From contig CAAGIR010000233.1 in assembly GCA_900769975.1 (NCBI GenBank), positions 1-46,074 of the forward strand: DNA of 46,074 bases, read 5' to 3'. Both the position numbers and the translations under genes were made by a program. This DNA is from Spirochaetia bacterium (GTDB taxonomy: Bacteria; Spirochaetota; Spirochaetia; Treponematales; Treponemataceae). Shown piece by piece: positions 1 through 8,576 of this stretch (its first letter is position 1; every line of letters starts with the position of its first letter). A model generated the notes under the pieces. It saw only the letters and a list, made by a program, of their open reading frames with translations, did no database searches and was not told the DNA's origin.

Positions 1-120
1 AAAGTTTCAACTTTCGAGGATTGCAATTGCGTTCGCGACTTCGCGAACAGTCCAATAACAGAGTTTCTGGCGAAACTCTAAGTTAGATCAAATGGCGCAA
101 TTTCAGCCATTTGATTTATA
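1..120 (+). repeat. Partial copy of the 145-bp structured repeat
   Basis: Bases 1-118 align with 36533-36650 with six substitutions that I can see (positions 30, 86, 88, 99, 103 and 114). The copy is cut by the window edge. It can fold into hairpins at 30-48 (GTTCGCG with CGCGAAC), at about 60-79 (AGAGTTTC with GAAACTCT) and at 84-118. In the last stem the change at 88 (A to T) is matched by the change at 114 (T to A), and base 86 becomes a G-T wobble pair. The pairing is therefore conserved while the sequence drifts. Confidence 0.85.
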
Positions 121-154
121 CGTTGTTTTGTTTGATTTAACTTGGAATTTATGT

Positions 155-172
155 TGCGGGGTGCAATTTTAA
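155..172 (-). repeat. Inverted fragment of the 145-bp repeat head
   Basis: Read on the minus strand, this 18-base stretch matches the start of the 145-bp repeat (36514-36531 region, AAAATTGCAC followed by CCGCA) with one mismatch. It lies just after the partial copy at 1-120, in the opposite orientation, and directly upstream of the murI promoter. Confidence 0.6.
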
Positions 173-192
173 TTTTATAAAATTATTATATT

Positions 193-205
193 TATATTTT
201 GTGTT
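193..205 (+). promoter_or_regulatory. Possible leaderless -10 for murI
   Basis: TATATT at 193-198 ends seven bases before the murI ATG at 206. There is no Shine-Dalgarno and no convincing -35, so this is the weakest of the leaderless candidates. Confidence 0.35.
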
Positions 206-1039
206 ATGGTAGATTTTGTTTTTCTGGATTCTGGAACAGGCGGAATTCCTTATTTAATGCATTTGCTTGAAAAATATCCGAAAGCCGAATGTGTGTATGT
301 TGGCGATACAGCGAATTTTCCTTATGGCGAAAAAAATCATGAACAGATTGTCAGTTGTGTTCTTAATTGTGTAGAAAAAATAATCAGAAAATTTTCTCCA
401 AAAGTAATTGTTCTTGCCTGCAATACAATGAGCGTTAATTCTCTGGACGTTTTGCGTGAAGTTTACAGTGATAATGTTTTTGTGGGAACTGTGCCTGCCA
501 TTAAACTTGCGGCAAAAGTTTCAAAAAAAAGGAGAATCGGACTTCTGGCAACAAAAGCAACAGTTGAACATCCGTACAATATAGATTTAAAAAATCATTT
601 TGCTTCTGATTGTACACTTATTTTACGAGGCGATGCAAAACTTATATCTTTTGTTGAACATGATTCTTTTACAGCGACGGCAAAACAGCGTGAAGAAGCA
701 TGTGTAGATGCTGTTAATTTTTTTAAGCAACAGGATTGTGATGTTGTCATTCTGGGGTGTACTCATTTTTTAAATATAAAAAAAGAAATGCAGCAATTGT
801 GTGACGGAAACATTCAGGTTGTTGATTCGGTGGAAGGTGTGGTAAACAGGGCAATAGAAGTTTACGAATACGGCAAAAATCACAGGGATAATGAAATAAA
901 ACAAGAAAATCTCTGTGATAAAGACGGATTTGTACACCAGCCAAAACTTTTTGTTACAGGTTTTAATGACAAAAAAGATAAAAAAGAGTATGATGAAATA
1001 TGTCGCTTGTATAATTTAGATTTTGGTGGCATTTTGTAG
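206..1039 (+). CDS. murI: Glutamate racemase
   Basis: Cofactor-independent racemase that makes D-glutamate for peptidoglycan in the cytoplasm. At 277 residues it is of normal family length. The Asp/Glu racemase signatures are present: DSGTGG near residue 8, PYGEK near 40, the first catalytic cysteine in ACNTMS near 71, and the second in GCTHF near 186. The start ATG lacks a Shine-Dalgarno and sits seven bases after a TATATT, which suggests a leaderless message. purC follows after 21 bases with its own ribosome site, so the two probably share a transcript. The C-terminal 50 residues are charged and lysine-rich but do not disturb the fold motifs. Confidence 0.93.
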   Translation: MVDFVFLDSGTGGIPYLMHLLEKYPKAECVYVGDTANFPYGEKNHEQIVSCVLNCVEKIIRKFSPKVIVLACNTMSVNSLDVLREVYSDNVFVGTVPAIKLAAKVSKKRRIGLLATKATVEHPYNIDLKNHFASDCTLILRGDAKLISFVEHDSFTATAKQREEACVDAVNFFKQQDCDVVILGCTHFLNIKKEMQQLCDGNIQVVDSVEGVVNRAIEVYEYGKNHRDNEIKQENLCDKDGFVHQPKLFVTGFNDKKDKKEYDEICRLYNLDFGGIL

Positions 1040-1060
1040 AATAAATTTTGTGAGGTTAAA

Positions 1061-1906
1061 ATGAAAAAAATTATTTCTGGAAAAGTTCGAGAAGTGTACG
1101 ATCTTGAAGATGGAAGAATGGTAATAGTTACTACTGATAGACTTTCTGCTTTCGATGTGATTTTACCAACAATGATAACAGATAAAGGAAAAGTGTTGAA
1201 TTCTCTTGCCAATTTCTGGTTTGACTATACAAAGGACATTGTAAAAAATCATATGATTTCGTCTGATTTAAAAGATATGCCTGTAGAATTCCAGCAACCA
1301 GAATTTGAAGGAAGAACAATTCTTGTAAAAAAATTAAAGATGATTCCTTATGAAGTAATTGTACGTGGCTATATGTTTGGTTCTATGTATGATGCATACA
1401 AAAAAGGGGAGCCTTTCCTGGGGCATAATTTTGAAAAAGAATATAAACAGGCAGAAAAACTTGAAGAGCCGATTGTTACTCCTTCCACAAAGGCTGCAGA
1501 AGGTCACGACATTAACGTAACTCTGCAATATATGAAAGATGATTTAGGCGAAGAACTTGGTTCAAAAATCGAAAAGGCAGCACTTGCAGTTTATAAAAAA
1601 TGTTATGATCATGCTTATAAAAACGGAATTATTATTGCCGATACAAAATTTGAATTTGGTCTGGACGAAAACGGAGAACTAGTGCTTGCCGATGAAGTTC
1701 TGACACCTGATTCAAGCCGTTTCTGGGATTTAAGTAAATATGAAGTTGGCGGAAGTCCTGCTTCTTATGATAAGCAGTTTATTCGTGACTGGCTTAAAAA
1801 TAATGGCCTTGCCGGCGATTCAAACATAAAAGAAATTCCTGCCGAAGTGGTAGAAAAGACTTCTGAAATATATAAAGAATGTGAAAGAAAAATCTGCCAC
1901 AAATAA
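1061..1906 (+). CDS. purC: SAICAR synthetase
   Basis: Phosphoribosylaminoimidazole-succinocarboxamide synthase; it joins CAIR and aspartate with ATP in de novo purine synthesis. At 281 residues it has the single-domain length. Visible signatures are the N-terminal GKVREVYDLEDG nucleotide loop, TDRLSAFDVI, the VRGYMFGSMY segment, IIADTKFEFG, and LADEVLTPDSSRFW near residue 215. A GAGG ribosome site precedes the ATG. It lies 21 bases after murI and is the only purine gene in the window. Its transcript would end in the branched fold at 1922-2016. Confidence 0.95.
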   Translation: MKKIISGKVREVYDLEDGRMVIVTTDRLSAFDVILPTMITDKGKVLNSLANFWFDYTKDIVKNHMISSDLKDMPVEFQQPEFEGRTILVKKLKMIPYEVIVRGYMFGSMYDAYKKGEPFLGHNFEKEYKQAEKLEEPIVTPSTKAAEGHDINVTLQYMKDDLGEELGSKIEKAALAVYKKCYDHAYKNGIIIADTKFEFGLDENGELVLADEVLTPDSSRFWDLSKYEVGGSPASYDKQFIRDWLKNNGLAGDSNIKEIPAEVVEKTSEIYKECERKICHK

Positions 1907-1921
1907 AAGGTAACACCACTC

Positions 1922-2016
1922 AAATGGGAGATGCACAAACGAGTTTAATATGACACTATCTGCACGGTGTGGAGTGTCACGAGCGAACTTGGTTCGGGCT
2001 CTCCCATTTATTTTTA
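1922..2016 (+). terminator. Branched RNA-like fold between convergent purC and icd
   Basis: An outer stem AAATGGGAG (1922-1930) with CTCCCATTT (2001-2009) encloses two further hairpins: TGACACT (1951-1957) with AGTGTCA (1973-1979), and CGAAC (1984-1988) with GTTCG (1992-1996). A T-rich tract follows on the plus strand. It could terminate purC, but the branched form is more elaborate than a simple terminator. It is not a tRNA: no T-loop consensus or cloverleaf spacing fits. Confidence 0.6.
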
Positions 2017-2037
2017 CAAAGAATACAGCCTTTAAGA

Positions 2038-3234
2038 CTACATTCTTTCCCTGATTGCTTTAATAAATTCCCACGAATTTAAAACCTGTTTTGCTTTAGG
2101 TTCAGCAATACGTGCAATATCGCCCGTCATGTAACCTTCTTCAATAGTCTGAAGTGTAGCTTTTTCAAGTTTTTTAGCAAAATCAACAAGTTCTGGAGTT
2201 TCATCCAGTTCACCACGTTTTGCCAAAGCACCAGTCCATGCAAAAATAGTTGCAACAGGATTTGTAGAAGTTTTTTCACCTTTCAAATAACGGTAATAAT
2301 GGCGCTGAACAGTACCATGACTTGCTTCGTATTCAAAATTTCCTTCAGGACTGACAAGAACAGAAGTCATCATAGCAAGAGAACCGCATGCAGAAGCAAT
2401 CATATCACTCATAACATCGCCGTCATAATTTTTTGTAGCCCACATAAAGCCGCCTTCAGACCGCATTACACGTGCCACAGCATCATCAATCAAAGTGTAA
2501 AAATATTCAATGCCAGCATCATCAAATTTTGCCTTGTATTCTTCATCAAAAACACGCTGGAAAATAGCCTTAAAGTTACCGTCATAAGTTTTTGAAATTG
2601 TATCTTTTGCACCAAACCAAACGCTTATTTTTCTGTCAAGCGCATAAGTAAAACAGCATCTTGCAAAACTTTCGATAGAATCATCCAGATTATGAATACC
2701 CTGAATAATTCCAGGACCTTTCATATCCATAATAGTTTTACGAATTTCTTTACCGTCCACCCCAGTAAAAACAAGTTCCGCTTTACCGGCAGAAGGACAT
2801 TTTATTTCGCAGTTTTTGTAAACATCACCATAAGCATGACGACCCAAAACAATTGGCTTTTTCCAGCAAGAAACAGTTCCATGAATATTATTTACAAAAA
2901 TCGGTTCGCGGAAAACAGTACCATCCAGTTCGGCACGAATAATACCGTTTGGAGAAGGAGTTAATTGTTTCAAATGATATTCTTCAACACGAGCCTGATT
3001 TGAAGTAATAGTTGCACATTTTACACCAACATGAAGTCGTTTAATTGCCGCTGCTGCTTCGTAAGTAATTTTATCATCAGAATCATCCCGACTTTTAAGA
3101 CCTAAATCATAATATTCTGTCTTTAAATCCACAAAAGGTAAAAGAAGTTCATCTTTAATTACCTGCCACAAAACACGAGTCATTTCGTCGCCATCGAGCT
3201 CAGCGATAGCATTTTTCATCTGAATTTTAGCCAT
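2038..3234 (-). CDS. icd: NADP-dependent isocitrate dehydrogenase, eukaryotic-like type
   Basis: Oxidative decarboxylation of isocitrate to 2-oxoglutarate, giving NADPH. The 398-residue protein matches the eukaryotic/IDH1-like (type II) family rather than the E. coli Icd type: DGDEMTR near residue 14, GVKCATIT near 75, SPNGIIR near 94, IVLGRHAYGD near 125 (the arginine that binds isocitrate), KNYDGDVMSD, and the HGTVQRHYYR nucleotide segment. I place the start at the ATG at 3234. The frame runs 32 codons further upstream, but those codons are not protein-like and overlap the promoter. A TTGAAT/TATAAT promoter ends nine bases before this ATG, so the mRNA would have almost no leader. An aconitase-family hydratase lies about 3 kb away; no citrate synthase is in the window. 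Confidence 0.94.
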   Translation of the reverse strand: MAKIQMKNAIAELDGDEMTRVLWQVIKDELLLPFVDLKTEYYDLGLKSRDDSDDKITYEAAAAIKRLHVGVKCATITSNQARVEEYHLKQLTPSPNGIIRAELDGTVFREPIFVNNIHGTVSCWKKPIVLGRHAYGDVYKNCEIKCPSAGKAELVFTGVDGKEIRKTIMDMKGPGIIQGIHNLDDSIESFARCCFTYALDRKISVWFGAKDTISKTYDGNFKAIFQRVFDEEYKAKFDDAGIEYFYTLIDDAVARVMRSEGGFMWATKNYDGDVMSDMIASACGSLAMMTSVLVSPEGNFEYEASHGTVQRHYYRYLKGEKTSTNPVATIFAWTGALAKRGELDETPELVDFAKKLEKATLQTIEEGYMTGDIARIAEPKAKQVLNSWEFIKAIRERM

Positions 3235-3243
3235 AATGCAGTA

Positions 3244-3272
3244 ATTATAGTGAATTTTACTGTGACATTCAA
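3244..3272 (-). promoter_or_regulatory. icd promoter, near-leaderless
   Basis: On the minus strand: TTGAAT (3272-3267), 17-base spacer, TATAAT (3249-3244), then nine bases to the ATG at 3234. The expected start of transcription is two or three bases before the ATG. No Shine-Dalgarno is present. Confidence 0.7.
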
Positions 3273-3307
3273 TTATTTTGCGAGCTTTTGTAAAATTTAT
3301 AAAAGTA

Positions 3308-3428
3308 TAGCTTTGGGCGTACCCCTTCACTGCGTTCGGGTCGGAGCTTCCAGCCTTCGCTCACGCTCATCGTCCTCACTTCACTTCGTTCCGTTGCGGT
3401 CGACTAAAGGGCTTCCACCTCCTTACGC
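3308..3428. repeat. GC-rich intergenic island
   Basis: A sharply GC-rich stretch in AT-rich surroundings. On the minus strand it reads as a run of related GGAACGAAGTGAAG / GAGCGTGAGCGAAGG / CGAACGCAGTGAAGG words. Its edge overlaps the last codons and the stop of the glycoside hydrolase at 3404. It resembles the other GC-rich islands in style, but I found no long exact match. Confidence 0.55.
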
Positions 3429-5980
3429 GGTACCACCATCCATACAGATTTTGCATCTTTAGTTAAAATTATTTTCTTTCCATTATATAATTGCATAAAT
3501 CCGTCACAAGCAATCGCATATACAGGAGCATTTCCTTTTGAACCGTCAGTCGTCAAGGCTGCATTTTCCCTGCAAATGGAATAAAATTTATTTGAATTAT
3601 AAACACGCAGATTTTCATTATCATTTCCGCGCCAGCTGCAGTTAAAAATCAAAATGTTGTCCTTTTCTTTTAAAGCAATGACAGAAGAAAAATCAGAATT
3701 ACCTTGCAGCGGTAAAATTCTGTTTTGTTTACGCCAGCTTTCAGGAATTTCTGGTAATTGCGAGTTTTCATGAGAAACTGTTATGGTAACGTCCTCAGTG
3801 CAGACAATAAATACCCCCGACTGTTTATCCCAGTAAAGTTCGTTCGTGTCGCTAAAAAGTTTCTGCTGTGAAAAATCTGCTTTATTTGCAGTTTCCATGT
3901 TTAGAAATGAACTGTCTGTCTTAAAATTATTCTGCTTAACTATAATTCCGATTTTGTGAGACAAGGCAGCATAAGGAATTGAACCGTAAAGTTCTGGGTT
4001 TCCGATATTCCATGCAGAGTTTTTATATAGAAGAGATTTTTCTTTCTGCCTGTCCAAAGTAATGTAGTAATTTTTTTCTGCTGGTTTTATCAGACCTTTT
4101 CTGAATATTTTTGCAGCAAAAGGAGCGGCATTTACTTTTGCAGGATCGTTTCGCTGGTCAAAATATCCGTTAATTTTATTAGATTTGTCAGTATTTTCTG
4201 ATAATTCATAACAGAAAGTATAAATGCAGTCCCAGTCCTGAAAAGAAGCAAAAGCGGCAAACATCGGGTACATTTCTGCACTATATTGATTTGGATAAGG
4301 ATGATCATATTCTGTTACGCTGAAAGGTTTGCCGTAAATGCGTTGTTTTGCAAGGTTTATGAGCGTGTTGTTTGAATCAGCTTTTGTCAACGAGGTATTG
4401 TTTACGTAATAATCTGAAACATTCCAGTCTGAACCAGGAAAAACAGGATGATTCCAATATGCGTGACTGTCAATTACATCAAAGCAGTTTTGAATTACAG
4501 GTGTGCTGCAGCCGTTTATTGTTCCCATAATAAGCGACTTAGAACCCGCTTCTCCACGTATAAAATCACGCATTGTGAGCCAATATTTTTCTTCCATATC
4601 ATATAAAAATGAAAGGATAATGTTTTTGTATTTTTCCGGCACAGTTTTGTATTGTTCAAAAGCAGGAAGCTTTACTTTTTCTTTATCGTATTTTGGATGT
4701 TCTACGTTTATGAGGTTTCCGCCTTCGTAAAATGAAATGTCCTTAATATTAATTTCTTTGCCACTTAAAAATCCCATATTCCCGAAATTTATACGCAAAT
4801 TATCATCTGTTTCATTCGGCATGAGTATAAATTCATAATCTTGATATTTTTGTGTCAGTTCAACAGAAGCAGAAAACCCGGAATTCTGCCATGGAGAATG
4901 TGCCTGCATCAGGTCGACAGAAATTCTGGCATCTTTATTTGCTTTTGCCGAAAATTTTAATGTATAAATGGTGTCTTTTTTTAATGATAAATTCGGTTTG
5001 TTTAATTGAATGTGCCAGCTTTCTTTTCCGTTGTTTTGTATTTTAATTTTTATAGTACCGTTTGTATTCTGATAGAGAGCTTTTCCGCCTTCGTGCTGTT
5101 CTAGATTCCATTTATCATTATTTTGAATAAGGTTCTGCTGTAATGGAGCAGATAAATTAAACTGTTGTGCAAGTTTTTCATAATTATAATTATTTTGATT
5201 GAGCCACACGTTCCATTTATCTTCCAGTTCTTTCCAATATTCTCCGCCATAATAATCGGACAGTGAATTTGAAAGATAGCCCATAATTAAGCCGTTTTCG
5301 TTATTTATTTCTACAAATGCAACGGCAGGATCATCTTTGTATTTTGTTTTTGTATAAGGATTTTCGTGATTAAGCAATTCCAGAATGTAATCTTTTTGAT
5401 GCTGCTGTGCCTGTTCATTCCAGAAACCAAGACAGTGTTTTGCCTTCCAGTCTGAAAATTTATCTATTTCCGGTTTGTAACCGTCTGCGGCGGACATATT
5501 TCTTCCTGTCAGAAAGTTGATGTTTGAATAAATGCCTTTTTCTTTTAGTTTCGCAAAAAAATAATCAAAATCATCCAGTTTATCTTTATCTAAAACATGT
5601 TTTCCGTTTCTAAGCCGTTTTACAAAACAATTTGACCATTCTGCATCTGTATGATGAAAACGCACACAGTTATACCCCTGGTTTGCAAGCTGAGCTGCAT
5701 AATATTCTGCTTCCTTTTTTGATGGAAATTGGCTGAGGTTTGTTCCAAAAATACGGATACGCTCGCCGTTTGCCTGAAGATGTCCGTCTGGAGAAACTGT
5801 AATCCTGCTGTTTTGCGTAATTTGTTCATTTAAATATGAAGCAGAAATTAATTTGTCTTCTTTTGAAGTAAAATCTGAAGGCAAAACGGGAAAAGCTCCT
5901 TGTGGAACTGTGCTTTTTTCATTTGAAAAAATAGTAACTGTCATAAAAATAAGTCCAAAGATAAGTATTAAACGTTTCAT
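3404..5980 (-). CDS. Secreted clan GH-A-like glycoside hydrolase with embedded carbohydrate-binding domain
   Basis: An 858-residue exported polysaccharide-degrading enzyme; the substrate cannot be read from sequence. An N-terminal signal peptide (residues about 1-20) is followed by a TIM-barrel region with RIFGTNLSQFP near 76 and CVRFHH near 105. The probable acid/base is E228 in EINNENG. A beta-sandwich module resembling CBM4/9 lies at about 285-420 (TYTLKFSAKANKDARISV), and the barrel then resumes with DSHAYWNHP near 504 and the probable nucleophile E557 in VTEYDH. A C-terminal beta domain follows from about 700. I start at the ATG at 5980 because it opens the signal peptide and lies six bases after a -10; the 30 upstream codons are not signal-like. 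The last few codons fall in the GC-rich island. Confidence 0.75.
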   Translation of the reverse strand: MKRLILIFGLIFMTVTIFSNEKSTVPQGAFPVLPSDFTSKEDKLISASYLNEQITQNSRITVSPDGHLQANGERIRIFGTNLSQFPSKKEAEYYAAQLANQGYNCVRFHHTDAEWSNCFVKRLRNGKHVLDKDKLDDFDYFFAKLKEKGIYSNINFLTGRNMSAADGYKPEIDKFSDWKAKHCLGFWNEQAQQHQKDYILELLNHENPYTKTKYKDDPAVAFVEINNENGLIMGYLSNSLSDYYGGEYWKELEDKWNVWLNQNNYNYEKLAQQFNLSAPLQQNLIQNNDKWNLEQHEGGKALYQNTNGTIKIKIQNNGKESWHIQLNKPNLSLKKDTIYTLKFSAKANKDARISVDLMQAHSPWQNSGFSASVELTQKYQDYEFILMPNETDDNLRINFGNMGFLSGKEINIKDISFYEGGNLINVEHPKYDKEKVKLPAFEQYKTVPEKYKNIILSFLYDMEEKYWLTMRDFIRGEAGSKSLIMGTINGCSTPVIQNCFDVIDSHAYWNHPVFPGSDWNVSDYYVNNTSLTKADSNNTLINLAKQRIYGKPFSVTEYDHPYPNQYSAEMYPMFAAFASFQDWDCIYTFCYELSENTDKSNKINGYFDQRNDPAKVNAAPFAAKIFRKGLIKPAEKNYYITLDRQKEKSLLYKNSAWNIGNPELYGSIPYAALSHKIGIIVKQNNFKTDSSFLNMETANKADFSQQKLFSDTNELYWDKQSGVFIVCTEDVTITVSHENSQLPEIPESWRKQNRILPLQGNSDFSSVIALKEKDNILIFNCSWRGNDNENLRVYNSNKFYSICRENAALTTDGSKGNAPVYAIACDGFMQLYNGKKIILTKDAKSVWMVVPRKEVEAL

Positions 5981-5986
5981 AATTTT

Positions 5987-6014
5987 ATTATCACATAAAA
6001 AGAAAATTTTGCAA
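5987..6014 (-). promoter_or_regulatory. Glycoside hydrolase promoter, leaderless
   Basis: On the minus strand: TTGCAA (6014-6009), 16-base spacer, GATAAT preceded by TGT (5992-5987), then six bases to the ATG at 5980. Transcription would start at the ATG itself. There is no Shine-Dalgarno. Confidence 0.6.
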
Positions 6015-6058
6015 GTAAATTGTAGAGATTTATGTAGTTGAATTTTTGGTGTGTAAAC

Positions 6059-6151
6059 GGCACCAAGCATGGAGCCGTAGCCGTAGGCTAGCCCGTTAGG
6101 GCCGAGTGATTAACGAGCGGCGTAACGCGCCTAACTAGGTGAAAGCGTGCC
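6059..6151. repeat. GC-rich island with short inverted ends
   Basis: About 93 bases running from GGCAC (6059-6063) to GTGCC (6147-6151). It contains AGCCCGTTAGGGCCGAG at 6090-6106, found exactly again at 33456-33472. A further GTGAAAG word also recurs downstream of that core in both copies. It lies between the divergent hydrolase and hydratase genes. Confidence 0.7.
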
Positions 6152-6244
6152 ATAAATTATAGTAAGATTTGGAGTTTTTTTATTGAGAAAATGCGTGAAT
6201 TATGATAGAGTTTTGTATAATTTTTTTTCCAACGGAGGAATAAT

Positions 6245-8479
6245 ATGAAACTCTGGCAGTCTGGTGCTTATTTTGTTGACGGAAAATTGGTTGAATCGCC
6301 TAATGGTTGTAATGCTGGTGACGGCAGAAAAAAAACTATGGCTTATTCTATTTTGCAAAATCATAATACTTCTGGTGATGATGCAAAACTGAAAATTAAA
6401 TTTGATAAAATTACTTCTCATGATATAACTTATGTCGGAATTATTCAGACGGCTCGTGCTTCTGGATTGGAAAAATTTCCCCTGCCATATATTTTGACAA
6501 ACTGTCATAATTCGCTTTGTGCAGTTGGCGGTACAATTAATGAAGATGATCATATGTTCGGCCTTACTTGTGCTCAAAAGTATGGCGGTGTTTATGTTCC
6601 TCCTCATATGGCTGTTATTCATCAGTATGCACGTGAAATGTTAAGCCGCTGTGGTGATATGATTTTGGGTTCTGACAGTCATACACGTTATGGTGCGCTT
6701 GGTACTATGGCTATTGGTGAAGGCGGTGGTGAACTGGCAAAGCAACTTTTGAATAAGACTTACGATGTTGCTTATCCTGGTGTTGTGGCTGTTTATTTGA
6801 CAGGCGAAGCAGTTCCTGGTGTGGGACCTCAGGACGTTGCTCTTGCAATTATTAAGGCTGTTTTTGATAATGGCTACGTAAAAAATAAAGTAATGGAATT
6901 TATTGGACCTGGTGTTTCTAAATTAAGTGCAGATTTCCGTATTGGTGTAGACGTTATGACTACGGAAACTACATGTCTGTCATCTATATGGCGTACAGAT
7001 GAAAAAATTGAAGAATGGTATGCAATTCACGACAGACCAGGGGATTATAAAGAACTTAATCCTCAAAACGGTGCTTATTATGACGGTGCAATCGAGATTA
7101 ATTTAAGTGAAATCAGTCCTATGATAGCACTTCCGTTCCATCCTTCTTGTGCATATACTATAGAAGAAGTTAATGCAAATTTGATGGATGTTCTTGATGC
7201 TGCAGAAAAACGTGCAAAAGTTTCATTTGGCGACAAAGTTAATTTTTCTTTGAAGAATAAAGTGATTGACGGAAAACTTTATGTGGATCAAGGTGTAATT
7301 GCGGGCTGTGCAGGCGGTGGTTTTGAAAATATTTGTGCTGCTGCTGATATATTAAAAGGAAAGGATACTGGTAACGGCAAATTCCTTTTGAATGTTTATC
7401 CTGCTTCTATGCCAGTTTATCAGGAATTGATGAAAAACGGTGCATTTAGCGCTCTTGTAAGTGCAGGTGCAATTATAAAAACAGCTTTCTGCGGTCCTTG
7501 TTTCGGTGCTGGTGATACTCCTGCAAACGGTGCATTTTCTATCCGTCATTCTACACGAAACTTCCCTAACCGCGAAGGTTCAAAGATTCAAAACGGTCAG
7601 CTTTCTTCTGTTGCACTTATGGATGCACGTTCTATTGCGGCTACTGCAGCAAATAAAGGTTTTCTTACTGCGGCAACTGAATTTGATAGCGAATTCAGCG
7701 GTAAAAAATATTTCTTTGACAAGGCAATTTATGATAAGCGTGTTTATGATTCTAAAGGCGTTGCTCATCCAGAAGTAGAAATTCAGTTTGGTCCAAATAT
7801 TAAGGACTGGCCTGAACAGAAAGCGCTTGGCGAAGATCTGCTTGTAAAAGTTGTTTCAGAAATTCATGATCCTGTTACTACAACCGATGAACTTATTCCG
7901 TCTGGTGAAACATCTTCGTTCCGCTCAAATCCTCTTGGTCTTGCTGAATTTACTTTGAGCCGAAAAGATCCTGCTTATGTTGGACGTGCAAAAGCTGTTC
8001 GTGATTTATCTGATGAAATAAAGGCTGAAATAAAACAGGCAGTGACTGCGCTGGCTAAAAAAGATGCTGATTTGGGAGCAAAGGCTGCTGTTGCACAGAC
8101 AGGTTCAACTATTTTTGCTGTAAAACCTGGCGATGGTTCTGCTCGTGAACAGGCTGCAAGTTGTCAGCGTGTTTTGGGTGCCAGTGCAAATATTGCAAAC
8201 GAATATGCTACAAAACGTTATCGTTCAAATCTTATAAACTGGGGTATGCTTCCGTTTATTTATAAAGACGGTGACAAAAATCTTCCTTTTGCAAATGATG
8301 ATTATGTGTTCATTCCTGGCATCAAGAAGATGATTGAACAAAAACTTCCATCGATAAAAGCGTATGCTGTAAAAAAAGACGGTTCTGTTAATGAATTTGA
8401 ACTTTCTGTAGGCGATTTAACTGATGACGAAAGAAAAATAATTCTTGCAGGTTGTCTTATTAATTTTTATCGTGAATAG
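6245..8479 (+). CDS. Aconitase-family hydratase
   Basis: A [4Fe-4S] hydro-lyase, probably converting citrate to isocitrate. At 744 residues it has full aconitase architecture. Seen: SDSHTRYGALGTMAIGEGG near 143, the first cluster cysteine C355, the cluster pair C416/C419 in CGPC, the substrate arginines in STRNFPNREG, and the swivel-domain loop GDGSAREQAA near 635. The usual GSCTN around the first cysteine is replaced by AGCAGGG. This marks a divergent branch of the family that includes uncharacterised hydratases, so activity on citrate is likely but unproven. A perfect GGAGGA site precedes the ATG. Proximity to icd supports a 2-oxoglutarate-forming branch. Confidence 0.85.
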   Translation: MKLWQSGAYFVDGKLVESPNGCNAGDGRKKTMAYSILQNHNTSGDDAKLKIKFDKITSHDITYVGIIQTARASGLEKFPLPYILTNCHNSLCAVGGTINEDDHMFGLTCAQKYGGVYVPPHMAVIHQYAREMLSRCGDMILGSDSHTRYGALGTMAIGEGGGELAKQLLNKTYDVAYPGVVAVYLTGEAVPGVGPQDVALAIIKAVFDNGYVKNKVMEFIGPGVSKLSADFRIGVDVMTTETTCLSSIWRTDEKIEEWYAIHDRPGDYKELNPQNGAYYDGAIEINLSEISPMIALPFHPSCAYTIEEVNANLMDVLDAAEKRAKVSFGDKVNFSLKNKVIDGKLYVDQGVIAGCAGGGFENICAAADILKGKDTGNGKFLLNVYPASMPVYQELMKNGAFSALVSAGAIIKTAFCGPCFGAGDTPANGAFSIRHSTRNFPNREGSKIQNGQLSSVALMDARSIAATAANKGFLTAATEFDSEFSGKKYFFDKAIYDKRVYDSKGVAHPEVEIQFGPNIKDWPEQKALGEDLLVKVVSEIHDPVTTTDELIPSGETSSFRSNPLGLAEFTLSRKDPAYVGRAKAVRDLSDEIKAEIKQAVTALAKKDADLGAKAAVAQTGSTIFAVKPGDGSAREQAASCQRVLGASANIANEYATKRYRSNLINWGMLPFIYKDGDKNLPFANDDYVFIPGIKKMIEQKLPSIKAYAVKKDGSVNEFELSVGDLTDDERKIILAGCLINFYRE

Positions 8480-8576
8480 TTTTTATATTTACAAGTTCGA
8501 TTATTGCAAATTCGTATATTAAAAGTTTGTTTGTTGCAAGTTTGCTTGTCGTATTACTTAATTTTTGGAGAAGTAT

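Noticed and set aside
1922..2009. tRNA-like cloverleaf after purC
   Set aside because: The closing stem and a TTCG word are suggestive, but there is no T-loop of the right length, no D-arm consensus and no anticodon arm spacing.
3250..3462. Small plus-strand ORF over the icd upstream region
   Set aside because: It overlaps the icd promoter and the GC-rich island, and has low-complexity serine/arginine content and no start signal.
6200..6622. Antisense ORF over the start of the hydratase
   Set aside because: It runs through the ribosome site and coding start of a clear gene on the other strand.
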